Shown: positions 35,910-47,800, counted from the stretch's first letter. The stretch is 64,000 bases of DNA from Echinarachnius parma (GCA_037951105.1 JBAMJV010002095.1:1-64000); one strand, 5' to 3'. The notes: generated by a model not told the origin, from the sequence alone. Program-made: numbers and translations.

Positions 35910-36549
35910 TTAAAGGGAGAGATCCACTTTTGCAAGCCAAAATTCAAAATTTGCGAGGTTATTGTCTTATATGAAAGGAAATGTCATTTAATAGCATACC
36001 TGAAAAAATTAGGGCTTGAAATCTCTTTTTCGTGGAGTTATAGACCTAAAACTGAATAAACTGAGGGACGTCGGTTAATTATGTACATACGTATTTTTGG
36101 CCGGTGAGTAAGTTCGTACATAGATTTCACGGAGCGCCAGATCGGTATGCATGACCCCTACGTGACCCCCGCTAGCTACGTGAGCCGCGCATAAGTACTA
36201 ATGTGTGAGCGTTTACCAAGCAAAATACCCAAACTTCGCTTAAACTGACTACATGTAATTATATATTCTTTCTTTTTGAGATCTTTTTCCGTGACATACG
36301 TTAACAAATGTCGGCTTCACAATACCTTTACGAGAATTAGTACTATATTGTTGTAATATTATGCTAAATCAGTTGAACTCCTTTATTGACCGATATATAG
36401 TTTAAATGGAGGGACGCATTCGTTTTTCATTCGTAGAATCCAAATTAGAGGGCTGTTCGCTCTGATTTTTTTTTTGCGTGTTACATTGATCCCTATCCGT
36501 CAACTGAAAGCTGTTCAGACGTTTTGTAAAAGTGGATCTGTCCCTTTAA
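35910..36549 (+). mobile_element. ~640-bp TIR element, TTAAAGGGA ends, family B
   Basis: The left end TTAAAGGGAGAGATCCACTT and TTGC pairs with the right end, whose reverse complement is TTAAAGGGACAGATCCACTT and TTAC: 24 bp with two or three mismatches. The interior has a CG-richer block near 36115-36190. No open frame of note. Confidence 0.85.
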
Positions 36550-38474
36550 AACAGCATGCAAAATTAAAAAAATAAAAAATCATAAATTTCACATTAATTA
36601 ATGACAATATATATAATATCAATGGAAATTTGTTTTAAGAAGGTTTGGTTAACCCGTGCAAGACTACTTGAGTTTGTAATATGCATATGATATCCTACTC
36701 CAGTCCAGAGACTCTAGCAAGAATATTTTGGACAGACCATGGGTTTAATCGTGAATCTTTAAAGAGAGGGGATCCCATATCAGAACCAAATATACCCCAT
36801 ACATGTATATTGTATACATTGTGCATACTTGACTTTTCAATCTAAATGGAGATCACCTAGACAAAAAAATATTAATAACAGAAGATAAGAAAAGTGTCAC
36901 CGAATATATAATGTACTAAAGATTGTATTTGCATGATTCATTTTCCAATCTAAATGAAGATCACCTAGAAACGAAGAAAAAAAAATCAAACATACGTAAG
37001 AAGAGAAGAAGTGTGCATCCCTAACGAGTCTCTTCACAATTCATGTCACGCAGTGAGAATTAAACCCCCTACAGTAAATCCTCACTTTCCAAAAGCATGG
37101 ATGAAGATATATATGCAAATTCTTTAATGATAAATTGCTTTATTAATGAATTCACAAAACGATGGAGTAAGGCCGCTCCTGCATTATTTACCATCATGAT
37201 GGTGATGATACCATATCTCTTACACTTATAGAAGCATCTAAGGATGAGATTGAATTCAATTCCAGGAATGAAATTAATTTTTCTTGACATAACCCATTCC
37301 GGACTAGTATGTTCGGCCATGTGAAAGAAAGACATAACATTCACAATTCTCTTGGAACATTTTTGTTTCTGTATAATTATCTTAATTGAAAAGAATTGTC
37401 AAAGGTTTAAGTCCTTGACTTAACAAACTCTTTTTATTATACAAACCTTGCAACAACAAATTAACTAAACTCTTTCCATTGAAGGTCCAGGATGTATATT
37501 TTTAAAACAAATCAATCAACATAGTAAATAATAAGGTTCAGCTTTTTTCTTTCTTTTCAAGATAGCATGTGCAACTGACAATGGACTTTCAGGAACAAAA
37601 TCAAGTCAACCCTGAAATAAATGAATTGAAATCTTTACAAAAGTACACTTCCTATTCTGCCATGTCGGTTTTGATTTCGGGTTTTAATTTAATATTTGAC
37701 AGGCTCATTTTTCATCCATTCATACTCTCTGTTTTCATCCTTTTGATATCCATGTTCATATTGTGATGTTTTACAACCTTGTAAATTAACAAAGCATTCA
37801 ATGGCTTCATTCTTCATTTCTTAATTCCAGAAAAGACTAGAAATATACAAAGCCTGTAGACATATGTTTACATGTTGAAATGGTGATGATTAACTATCTA
37901 CATTTAGTAAATTACCATAAATTTGATATTGTTGAATGATTCGCCATTGAAATAACCCAAGCTGTACACAAATGCTTGCTTTTAAAAATTACTTTATGTG
38001 GTTAATTCTAACTGGATAGAAGGATTGTTGGCAAAACTTGTCACATAAACTAATGTCTAGCTGCTATCACAGTTTGTGTAAACACATATCTTCTTTCTGG
38101 AAAAACCCCAACTATAATGACAACACAAACTATTAGCAAATTCTAATTTTGGATGATTGTACAAGGCCTAGGGAAATACACATTTCAACAGGATGGAGTA
38201 AATACAATGTCTGGTCCAATCTACTCTAGACCTAGTCCTCTATTCATCTGAAGTCTGGATCTAGTCTGGTCATTGGTCAAACCACATGACCACTGATCAC
38301 GAGATAATGAAACTGCGCTAAATACGGCGGAAAAGTGACGCAGGGAAAATTATGCCGAGGTACTAACTGTGCACACTGTAGCATTAGATATTGCCATTCT
38401 CCACAAATGCTAAATATGTCTTCTTATTTTCGTCAAGATCATTATTGGGGAAAAGTTTGGACATTTTCCACAGG

Positions 38475-38861
38475 TTAAAGGGATCTAGTAACTTTGTTGA
38501 CATGAACAAAAAGTGACGAGTGGTTGATACAATGTATATTGTTGTTATCTGATATGTCCACTGGGTTTTGTGTGAAAATTTCAAGTTAACTGGATGTTAT
38601 ATGGCCGAGTAGTGAGCAAAAATGCAAAGTGATATTCACTAACTCATTGCACTCACTTTATATACGGTTTTGATGGTCCAGTGGATAATTTAACATCTGA
38701 ACACTTCAATCGTAAATATCTTTTTAACGAAAGGAAAATAAAAAAATTAAAAAACCTGTCCCATGCTTTTATTGTTAATACGAATACAACAAGGTATGAG
38801 GGAACCGTTTGAATTCCAATTGGATTTTGAGGATTTGGACAATGTTACTAAGTCCCTTTAA
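38475..38861 (+). mobile_element. TTAA-type MITE, family A, copy 2
   Basis: A 387-bp copy with ends TTAAAGGGATCTAGTAACTT and GTTACTAAGTCCCTTTAA. The interior (TTGATACAATGTATATTGTT, GTGATATTCACTAACTCATT) matches the other two copies with more substitutions, so it is older or from another subfamily. Confidence 0.88.
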
Positions 38862-39544
38862 TGCACAGTGAAAAAATATAAGGGTGCTAAGGGCGATTCA
38901 GCCCCCCAAAACCTCCAAAGAGCTCCCGAAAAACAAAAGAGTTTGAAGCAAAACAAGTTATGAGGTGTTGTTTTCATGCAGGCGAGTTTGTAAAGTGGCC
39001 TCCCCAAAATCAATTTGATTTGTTTTCCCCGGTAATGCAAATTAAATATAGATTTCTTCACAGAGGCTGCACACCTGGCAAGAGACCAGCGGGAAATGGC
39101 AGGAAATCACTTGATGGTTGCCACCACCTAAGCCCACCACTGGAGTGTAGTTGATGTAAATGTATGAAGTTCAAATCCATCCAGGAGAGATATGTAGTTC
39201 CCAGGGGTGCGATTTGGAGGATTCACAGGTTGGATCGAACTCTTAGCGGGATTAGGGAGCTTTTTCGCTCCCCCTTTTTCCTTTTAGTTGGTGTTAGTTT
39301 TATGCTGCTTTATGAAGTAAAAGTAAAACCCAGAAGTCCTTATAAAAATATAACATAGTGTGCATTCAGAATGTGATTGAAAAGGTTTGAAAAGTGTAAG
39401 CCCATGACCTACATGTAGTAAATTGAGTTCACTCTCTCCGATAGTTTTGATACGGAGCATTCACGGCTCTGGAAGGATGAACATCCTTTTTTTATTTTTG
39501 GAAGATGTATTCAACCAAAAATCTGTAAAAACAACTATTGTGCA

Positions 39545-39775
39545 GGGTGGAATTCACAAAGGAGGTTTGTAGGAGGTTTGTACAAACCATGGTTTGACCA
39601 AGGTTTACATCTATGGAATGCCATTTGTAAACTGATGGAGAAGGAATGTAAACTCCATACTTGTACAATGTTGATTTACAATTTACGGTATGCGAGCAGC
39701 ATTCCATAGATGTAAACCATTGTCAAACCATGGTTTGTACAAACCTCCTACAAACCTCCTTTGTGAATTCCACCC
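39545..39775 (+). mobile_element. 231-bp palindromic MITE with GGGTGGAATTCAC ends
   Basis: The left arm GGGTGGAATTCACAAAGGAG, GTTTGTAGGAGGTTTGTACA, AACCATGGTTTGAC is mirrored on the right by the exact inverse ending CTCCTTTGTGAATTCCACCC. The inner arms share TTTACATCTATGGAATGC. The arms are almost identical, implying a fairly recent insertion. Confidence 0.9.
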
Positions 39776-40366
39776 ATAAAGTTTGAAAGTGTGCTTGTGA
39801 CCCAATGCAGGAGATCTTCAAATGTGGATCTCGGGAAATTGATATCAAGAATTCACAGCTCCAGAGCTGCATTTTCGAAGAAATGTGAATCCTCAGGACT
39901 TTTCTTCTTTTTTTTCTTCTGAACAACCAAAATTCATGATTCATCTGAAGAAAAAAACTATTGCACTTTGAGATTCAATATATTTTGAAATTGCAAGCTC
40001 ATGACCAAAAATAAAATACATTTTCTCCCTCCCAGTGCGCGATACAGAGAATTGATTCAAACTCCAAAAGGAGACAGACATTTATCTTTTTTGCTGGATG
40101 AAATAATACAAGGTATCTTCTGCAAACGAACACTTTTCTTTTGTTTTTGGAATCTTGAGCAAGTTCATGACCCCAAATAAAAGAGTTTACTCCCTCCCAG
40201 CATTGCTCCCAAGGGCACAATGCAGAGAAAGTGTGGTTCCATTGAGGAGTAGATGAAGTGCTACCTAGTCAATTAACAGGTGCATATTAAAAAACAATTA
40301 AAGGGATTGGGTTTTTGCTTTATATCGCAGAGCAAATTCCTCTAAAATATTCTTCCTCAAAGTTGA

Positions 40367-40742
40367 GAATAGCGTCTTTTCGCTCTGCGACGCAAGTGGG
40401 GCTACGGGGGATTTAAATTGGCTTTGATCGTCCCCGTACTCTGGCTACCGTCGCGATCTATTTGCAGTTTCGCAGTGAAGAATACGCGGAACGGCTCCTT
40501 GCTCGAGTGACAAGGCGCGCTGATTGGCTGACCCCACTGACTTCTGGCTGACCCATTGAAGTAAGGGCTATACCGCCACCGATCTACACCGCTCCGTAGT
40601 CAGTGTACAGACAACGCTATTTCGGCCAACTACCGTCGTAGGTTTGGACGATACGTGGAAATTTTCGGTCTGAGTGCGACCCCCCGCTAAGATTAGCGTT
40701 GTAGAACAACATGCGTCGCAGAGCGAAAAGACGCTATTATTT
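40367..40742 (+). mobile_element. ~375-bp GC-rich element with 27-bp perfect TIRs
   Basis: AATAGCGTCTTTTCGCTCTG plus CGACGCA at the left is repeated exactly inverted at the right (TGCGTCGCAGAGCGAAAAGA, then CGCTATT). The interior is far more CpG-rich than its surroundings (CTACCGTCGCGATC, AAGGCGCGCTGATTGG). Sequence just left (40298) starts TTAAAGGGATTGGG but has no inverted partner on the right. Confidence 0.85.
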
Positions 40743-41394
40743 ATATGACCGAATTGGATGCATTTCCCGCCCAGGGATATGATGCAGAGAAAGTGTGGTT
40801 CCACTGGGAGGAGAAGATATAGTGCCACCTTGCCAAGTAAACAGGTGCGCAACCATAAGGGATGCCAACTCCACATGTTGCTGTCCTCTAAAACATACTT
40901 TTGTTTTGAGTCGATGCCAAGAATTAGAGCCAAATAAGTTGCGATACCTGTTCTTCAATAATTTATGTTGATTATCTCATGGGCTTACCTTGACATTGCT
41001 TACCTTGACATTGCTTACCTTATGACGTACATGTACATCCATATTTATTAGGCAATACAATTTAATATGAAATACTCCAAATACATTTAACTTTTTTTTC
41101 TTCGAAGTTAAAAACTGTAATCTAGTTTTGTGTATTCGTGTGTGAAAATGTAATGTTGACTGTCCATAACCAAGCAAAACATGTGTTTGTTTTTTGTCTT
41201 GTTTGTTTATGTTTAAGTGCAGTGCGGGAATACAATACAATATGTACAGTTTACAAGATTTATTCACCCTGTGTACTTCAAAGTGCGGAGTATTGTTAGG
41301 TGTAAATTAAGCTTTTAGACAGGGGCGGTAACCCATAACAAGAGTTAATAATGTAATCAAGACGTTGAAGGACAATCTGAAGGCGGGGGCAGAT

Positions 41395-41520
41395 GTGACG
41401 AAGCGCACTTCTCAAACGAGTCAAGTTCTAAGGTGAACCGAAGTAAGCAGCAAAAGTGCTGAAGGTTAACCGAAGAAAGCAGCACTGAGAAGTGTTTAAG
41501 GTTAACCGAAGAAAGCAACA
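41395..41520. repeat. Three-unit tandem repeat, ~40 bp
   Basis: The unit AAGGTTAACCGAAGAAAGCA, followed by GCACTGAGAAGTG, is repeated three times with small changes. Repeats start near 41430, 41464 and 41499. It lies about 350 bp downstream, in gene direction, of the coding exon 2 donor. Confidence 0.7.
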
Positions 41521-41856
41521 AAGTTAATGAAGGGGAAACGCAATGCATCCAGTCAAATGAGAAGAGGAAATGGAAGCAATGAGGTCCCGGGCGAGGACAG
41601 ATCAACAACAAAATACATTTAACCTGTAGCCTCTCTGGGAACCTTGCACAGCATGTACTAACACATGGATAATACATAATCTAGAGTCATAATTGGGTTA
41701 AATACAAGTACACATGAGAGGGGTGAAATAGGGGGAAGGTGAACATTCTAACACAATCCTTGGCAGACAATGTTCAAGTTAAGCGATTAAAAATAAAATA
41801 ATGTCTCTGCTCTCCCCTACAACGATAAGGGGGAGGACGGTGGGGGCATGGCTTAC

Positions 41857-41957
41857 CTGTTGAAAGAGTGAATATCCTCCAGATTACAGAACAACGTGTC
41901 AAATTTCTCCTGGCTGAGTTGGATGTCACGACTGTTCAGCATCGCTCGGCGATAGCC
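41857..41957 (-). CDS. PLEKHG1-like: PLEKHG1/2/3-like RhoGEF, coding exon 2 (DH domain)
   Basis: This exon encodes residues 367-399 plus two bases of codon 400. The acceptor is AACCAG|GGC and the donor is CAACAG|gtaagc. It enters in phase 0 after DIIE and leaves two bases that join the G opening the next exon to give AGG (Arg). The peptide starts GYRRAMLNSRDIQLS and ends TLFCNLEDIHSFN. The FxNLEDI pattern followed by N matches the LFGNIxDIYxFN segment at the end of DH helix 1 and start of helix 2 in PLEKHG proteins. Length (101 nt) and phase agree with both neighbours. Confidence 0.9.
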
Positions 41958-42096
41958 CTGGTTTAGCAACAAAGAAAAAGACACGGATGAATACAACTTG
42001 TAGAAAAGCAATAAATGAGACTTAATAGACAAGTGAAAGATCATTTACATCATTATTTTTGTACAGTTTCATTATTAGCAAAGACTTCAAGAGCAT

Positions 42097-42185
42097 GAAT
42101 CATCATCATCGTCGTCGTCATCATCATTATCGTCGATCATCAATCATCATAATCATCATCTTTATTATCATCATCATCTTCATCA
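42097..42185. repeat. ATC/GTC trinucleotide microsatellite
   Basis: Imperfect run of CAT/CGT trinucleotides (CATCATCATCGTCGTCGTCA and similar). A related CAT run lies at 13470-13540. Confidence 0.8.
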
Positions 42186-42991
42186 CCAACATTATTTATT
42201 TTCAACATGCATGCATTATATGTTCAGACCAAGGAAAGAATTAATTTTCAGACACAGGTCAGTAGCATGTGTTGGACTAACTGTGTACCTCCCAGTTTGC
42301 TACCAAGTACTTTAGCACACCACCTAGAGACTGGGATCATTTGCATGTCATACAGGCCTGTCAATCAAAGCACCACACATTCTCTGCACTATTATGATTA
42401 CAGTGATGTATTAGATTTGCAATGGAGGTTCTGCAAACCTCATTACATTAACGATGCCAGTAACCCCTCCTCATTTTCCAACCACATGACCATGTAATGA
42501 ACTTACTGTACTGCACTTGATCTACACTTGGAGTTGGAGAGTGGGTGCAGTCCGTAAACTGGTACTATTGGTAGGTAATATAAATTACAGTTGTATCTTA
42601 GTGCAAAGAATACTGATACTTACAAATTAAAACTTCATTAATAAGGTGTACTTTATTTTGTCCTAATGCTCAAATATTCTTTGATTTCATTTTGCTCCAC
42701 CGTGACAGTTTTGTTATACCAAAATAAATTTCAGTGGTCCAATTAAATTTGTTTTAAGACAGTTCACTGAATCCATTAAAAAAGTACCATGTCCGTTTGG
42801 TCTATAGACTCTGCACTATTTTGTCTAGTCACATTTCATCTAATAGCAGTAGAGCCTCTAAATAATAAAGGCTCATGATCAGAATCAGAGATTAGTTTGA
42901 TGATCAGATTTAGGGTTTGGGGTCATTTAGAGAAACAGACATTTTGCCACTGAGTTAAAGACCAAGATCAAATGTGTGTAGACCAATACCA

Positions 42992-43840
42992 TTTTCAAGC
43001 TTACCGTACCGATGAAAATACCGATAGAAAAGACCGATGGAATTTCTTATTGTAAACAACGGGCAATCGCAACTTCCCCTCTGTCGCGTTCATAGTGCAG
43101 GGGAATTTAATCGCCTTTTGCATTCACCGGCCGGAAGAGAAGAATTGTTGCGCAATCGCTTGCTGGCAGATTAGTCGATTGGCGCGCGCTTTCAATTTGG
43201 TTCGCCGGCCTCATCTCAGCTTACACATAATTTGGCGACTAGACAGCGCGAATTCCAAGGAAAGAGACAGAACATAGGTGGGATATCGACAATCGTGATA
43301 AAAAGAATCCACTATACTTTCAATAAATTTGTTAGTGATCCGTTTTAAATATTGTTCTGTTCATCATTTGGTTTTATACTATTATAACGATGTACATGAA
43401 TAAATTTTTTTTTCAAACCTTTATATTCATGCAACATACAAGTAAAACAAATCAATTTATACGTAAACAAAACGTCAACAAAAACACGTGCACGATACTT
43501 GAGGTTCACTTTACACGAGCTATGCTGGCGCATCATAATTATATATCGCATGCCGTGTTCCAAAAAAAGCGCGCGTTACACTGCTTTAGCCGGAACAAGA
43601 TAACGACCTTTGACCGTTTTCATCGGTGTTTTTCACCCGAACCATTTCATGCTGCCTGTTCTATCGGAGTGACACCGATAGAAAGAGAATTTCTCCTACT
43701 CTAAAGTAGGAGAATTTAATCGCCTATTTCTCTTCTTTTCATCGCCTATTCTATCGGCTTTTTCACCTCTGTAGCATTCATGCTGGCCGTTTCATCGGAT
43801 GCGTCCGGACGCATCCGATGAAAAGTCCGTAAGCTTGAAA
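42992..43840. mobile_element. ~850-bp TIR element with CAAGCTTAC ends
   Basis: The left end TTTTCAAGCTTACCGTACCG is followed by ATGAAAATACCGATAG. The right end, reverse-complemented, is CTTTCAAGCTTACGGACTTT followed by TCATCGGATGCG. The interior is CpG-rich and repeats GAATTTAATCGCC (43106, 43704) and CCGATAGAAA/TTCTATCGG. A 104-codon plus frame inside has no recognisable similarity. Confidence 0.65.
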
Positions 43841-45039
43841 GCAACATAAGTGAACATTAACCAAACTATCACCATTTCTCCATCAGAGATTCTTTCTTTG
43901 TTCAGTTGAGAAAAAGACCAAATGGGTATAGAACAAGTGAAAACAAACAATTGTTTTGAATCCCATTTCGATCTATTAGAGACTATGTAATTGGAGTATT
44001 GAATGTGCAATATATAGTGTATAATTAATTATGTACATTGATTCTATATAAACTTGAGCCCGCCCAAGATATCTCTGGCACCGTCTTCAAGTTTAAAATG
44101 TAAAAGTTCTTCAAAAGGAAGATTGTGTTTCCTAATGACATCAAAGTGAAAGTAACTCTTGGCAAGCTACCCTGATCATGTGCTAGTAAATTAAACCCTT
44201 CTTTGTAACTTGTAACCACATGAACTTAACGAGGAATGAGTGAGAGTAGATTGTACTATACTTTGCTAAGTATCATTGTTGTGCAAAGGGAAATTAATTA
44301 CCATGATCTATGGACATCGATCCCATTAAGACATGAATTTAAATCCTAAAGTGATATTGTATAAACATTTACTTTACTGCAAACCAAAATAAAATACTAT
44401 GTACAATATAAAGTTCCAGTCTAACTCTAAGACTTAAATGGTTTTGCTATACAACATGCATTCTCCATAGACCCCAGCCCGAGTATTTGGGGGAACAGTC
44501 CCAAACAGGTTAACAATGAAATGATACATAAACTTTAAAAATTTATCAAGTCTATATATGATCTGGAGCATACAGAATCATTTCTATATCAATGTAGCCT
44601 TAATACTGTAGCTACCATGTGGCAAATGTACTGTACTTTAGTTTGAGTGAAGTACAATACATGCCATGGGCAGGTCAGAAATACAAATTCAGTCACGCTG
44701 TGACTGTCACTACCAATCTTAGGATCAAGTTTTGATGGTCCAGGGAAAAAAAAAAAAAATTCAAGTATTTTTAAAACAAAATGTATGAAGACCTTTTGTA
44801 CAGACTTTTAAATTTTACCTTGGAGCCACAAGAACAACTGTTCAATCCTGTAATTCTATTTTGTTTTCTCAACTAATTCTTGAAATACCTCAACATGAGT
44901 AATATCATAAATATCATCTTTCCAGGTGCAATCTTATAAAAAAAAAAGGGAATGATCATATTGCAAGAAAAACAAAGTTTTACATTGGATTGCATTTTAC
45001 TGTTCTACTTCTGATTATTTGTATTTTAACGTGTTCTGC

Positions 45040-45388
45040 GCCCCGTAGCAGAAAGAGATAAATTGATTGTAAGTTACAATTAATTGTAAGTCAGAGCAGG
45101 GCCCCGTTGCAGAAAGAGATACAATCGATTGTAAGCTACAATTAATTGTAAATCAGATCATGTGTTCTACATTATGTAAATGCGCAAATCTGATTGGTTG
45201 AAATGCGCAAATTTTCTGACTTACAATTAATTGTAACTACCAATAGATGGTATCTCTTTTTGCAACGGGGCCCTGTGTGTTCTAAATGCGCAAATCTGAT
45301 TGGTTGAATCTCACAAATTTTCTGACTTAGGCTCCTACAATTAATTGTAACTTACAGCCGATTGTGTCTCTTCCTGCAATGGGGGCCC
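45040..45388 (+). mobile_element. Palindromic MITE (outer copy), split by a second copy
   Basis: The left arm (45040-45098) ends in TTGTAAGTCAGAGCA. The element resumes at 45274 with TGTGTGTTCTAAATGCGCAA and continues to TCCTGCAATGGGGGCCC. In the uninterrupted copy at 28334 these two parts are adjacent, so the outer element was cut by the inner one at its centre. Confidence 0.85.
45099..45273 (+). mobile_element. Palindromic MITE (inner copy) nested in 45040-45388
   Basis: A complete ~175-bp copy bounded by GGGCCCCGTTGCAGAAAGAG and TTTTGCAACGGGGCCC, with the conserved core AAATGCGCAAATCTGATT. It lies in the middle of another copy of the same family. Confidence 0.85.
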
Positions 45389-46702
45389 TGGACTGGTCCC
45401 CAAAATATTTGGAATGTGGTCGACGGAGGTTGCATGTTATACCCTTGAATCAAATAGTCTTGAACGAGTTGAGAAAGAACATGGAATGGATCATATGATC
45501 TAGTAGAGAACAACTCTTTAACAGTCCTTTAAATCAATCAATTTAACTCATTCAAAGCCGTTTGATTTTTTTGTTTGGTATAACATGCATTCTCATCAGC
45601 CAGAATAGAACTGAATCATCCTGAAAACCTTGACATTTTCAACAATAACAAAATAGGATCCACTCTCAAAAAGGAGGAAAACATTTAACTGTATTTAAAA
45701 ATTATACACACATTATCCTGATACTCCATGTAAGGACAGGTGATTATTCTTTTGCTACCTGCTTTATGAGGAAACAATTAGTTGAATACTATTAAAACTC
45801 TAGGAGACTAGGAAGCCATAACTTCTAAACATAAGCATATAATCACACAAGGTTAACTGCTAATAAAGGCACTGCCTTTTAAAAAACAACCTTTTATGGG
45901 CAAGTGTTTGTTGATACTACCCAGCCTCATGTCTGACAAATATTGCCGTTATGGATATTTTTCTGCAACAAAAAGATAAACCTTCAAGCCTGTTTTATAT
46001 ACTGACAAATATTGCCATCATTATGCAAAGATCTGCAACAAAAAGATAGACCTTTGAGTCTTCGACCATACTATACTGTCTACAGAGAGCTTTATTGTAA
46101 GGATAGCAGAGGGGTTGATTGTATTTGTGCAAAGGAAGGTGGGTAATTTTCCTGTAAACAAGATTATTCTAGCTCAGCAGTCAGGATGTAAAGGAGGCTG
46201 TTAAAATTAACGACTGATCCGCTCTTTAGACTTAGAGGATCTATTATTAAGGTTTTAAGCATAGATTTGTATCTTCATTGTAACATCAACGGTTTAAAAA
46301 AAAAATGTACACCTGTTTTCATACACACGTAGTGCTATCGACATGTTCTAGTGGTAGGAATGTATCAACTACAAACTGCCTGTGCAGTTTATTATATTAA
46401 TACCAATTTGCATATTCAAACAAAATGTGATTTCAATAAACCAAAATATTGAATGAACAGTGATTCAATTATAAAAGTGATTTCTTTTACAGTAGTTTTT
46501 GTACTATTAACTCCAAAGTAAGAGAACTATTGTTAAACTATCCAGATATACTCCTAATACTCAGGCTATGGTCAATGGAGAGTGCATATCAGAATCAAAT
46601 CATCTTCAATGTGTTCAGTGATAATAAACCCAATTTTTCAGAGAGGATTTATTAAAAGATAATCATCTTAACCAACTCGAGATTATATTCAAAATTCTTT
46701 AC

Positions 46703-47800
46703 CTCGATGATGTCTCCCAGATCACGCACATAGCACCTCTCTGTCTCTATAATCTCATCCACAATCCTGTCCAGATAGGTGAGACCCTGCATGGCAAAGA
46801 ACGACTTGGGTCTCTTGGAGGTGGGGCTCATGGGCGGGGAGGTTGGGGGCGAGGTGGGTGGGGACATCGCCTCATTCTCCAGGGGCGTCGTCGTGACAAT
46901 GATTGGAGGGTTGATGCGGGAGGAGTTCTGCCTGGAGGGAGGATGCCCTCCCTTCTGCACCCTCTCCAGCTTCTTCTGCAAGATGGGTGATGAAGATTGG
47001 CCGACCTCGGAGAGATAATCCGTTGAGAACTCTGCGCTGGCCGGCCGCTGCCTCTGGCTCCATCGCTGACTACAGTCAGACAGGAGGTCTGCACTCTGGG
47101 CACGAGGCCTGCAGTCATTGTTACTATTGCTATTCAAATCTACACCTATTGCCATGTTGTCATCGGGAGTGTCGCCACTAACCATCCTAGAGGAATGTTC
47201 TACGTTGAAATTGGCATCGCGGGCTCCGTTAAGATGTGTCTTGATTAAAATTCCATCGTCACTGGGAGTCACTAATTCCATATTTGCACTTGAAACACTA
47301 TTGCCATCTCCGCCATTTTGGACCACGTCTTCCTTCTCCTCTGTAGTCCTATCAAGAAAGGAGTCTATCGAGGCACTGACACGCAGATTCACCGACGAGC
47401 CCGTGCCATGCAAGAAACTATGATTTGAAGCGGGGTGAGGGACTATCTCCTCTCGGTCCCCACCTGTTGCCACCATCGAGTCAATACTGCCTTCCCTACT
47501 CCTATCCACAAGGCTCTCCGCACTGCTACATCGTTGCTCACTCACACGCATGACATCATCCACAGAAATCAAATTTCCTTCTGAGTCTCTCGTGCGAGCG
47601 GCAAGCGAGGTAGTCGGGCTTGGCTCACTCGCAATTGGCTCTTCCTGGTCACGTGACTCGCAGTCCTGCTGCGGTGCTGACAGTTGCTCCTCCTCCTCGT
47701 CTTCCTCCTCTATTTGTCTGTGCGGCTCTCCAGGCACTTGGCCATTGGCGGCTACTGAATCGTACAGCGTGATCAGGGTTGGAGCGATATCCATAGACAT
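46703..47800 (-). CDS. PLEKHG1-like: PLEKHG1/2/3-like RhoGEF, first coding exon (N-terminal region and start of DH domain)
   Basis: This exon encodes residues 1-366 of a Rho-family guanine nucleotide exchange factor. Residues 1-330 are acidic and serine-rich with no recognisable fold: a run of Glu/Asp near residues 30-40, a repeated PPTSPPTSPPMSP segment near 315-327, and then the basic stretch KRPKSF. The DH domain begins near residue 340 with YLDRIVDEIIETERCYVRDL, which carries the CR1 pattern of Dbl proteins including the Thr-Glu pair that contacts the GTPase switch region. The donor is GAG|gtaaag at 46703/46702, phase 0. On the minus strand a pyrimidine tract followed by CTCAG ends at 47803, two bases before ATG, so an upstream exon exists. 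Read unspliced, the frame meets TGA at 47812-47810. ATG 47800 is therefore chosen, although Met3 has the better context. Vertebrate PLEKHG N-termini are shorter, so a long N-terminal exon is a lineage feature. DH-family assignment is firm; the exact paralogue is not. Confidence 0.9.

Larger units (their letters stand above)
39360..40860. repeat. Diverged long tandem repeat interrupted by two elements
   Basis: Segments such as TCATGACC..AAATAAAA, CTCCCTCCCAG, ATGCAGAGAAAGTGTGGTTC and CACTGGGAGGAG recur at about 39940-40080, 40165-40270 and 40745-40850. Related pieces (AAGTGT..GC..TGACC, TTTGGAAGAT) occur at 39385 and 39785. The array is broken by 39545-39775 and 40367-40742. Confidence 0.55.
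30404..41856 (-). other. Intron 2 of the PLEKHG-like gene
   Basis: This 11.5-kb intron holds no gene I recognise. Contents from high to low coordinates: a 39-bp-type tandem repeat at about 41395-41520, a tandem block with two inserted elements (39360-40860), a TTAA-type MITE at 38475-38861, a two-unit duplication (36780-36985), a 640-bp TIR element (35910-36549), a 410-bp palindrome (35251-35660), a three-unit repeat (34905-35200), a four-unit ~240-bp repeat (33400-34640) and a G-rich minisatellite (31836-32200). A run of G lies at 31450-31468. The stretches 32230-33390 and 37050-38140 show only unique AT-rich sequence. Confidence 0.7.
41958..46702 (-). other. Intron 1 of the PLEKHG-like gene
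   Basis: This is a 4.7-kb intron between the N-terminal exon and coding exon 2, bounded by GT at 46702 and AG at 41959. It holds a GAT/GTC-rich microsatellite at about 42097-42185, a TIR-bounded element at 42992-43840, a nested pair of palindromic MITEs at 45040-45388, a poly-A run near 44745, and a two-unit duplication near 45905-46070. Otherwise it is AT-rich sequence with no recognisable genes. Confidence 0.75.

Noticed and set aside
43390-43704. 104-codon plus frame
   Set aside because: It lies inside the 42992-43840 element and shows no transposase motif; probably chance in a CpG-rich interior.
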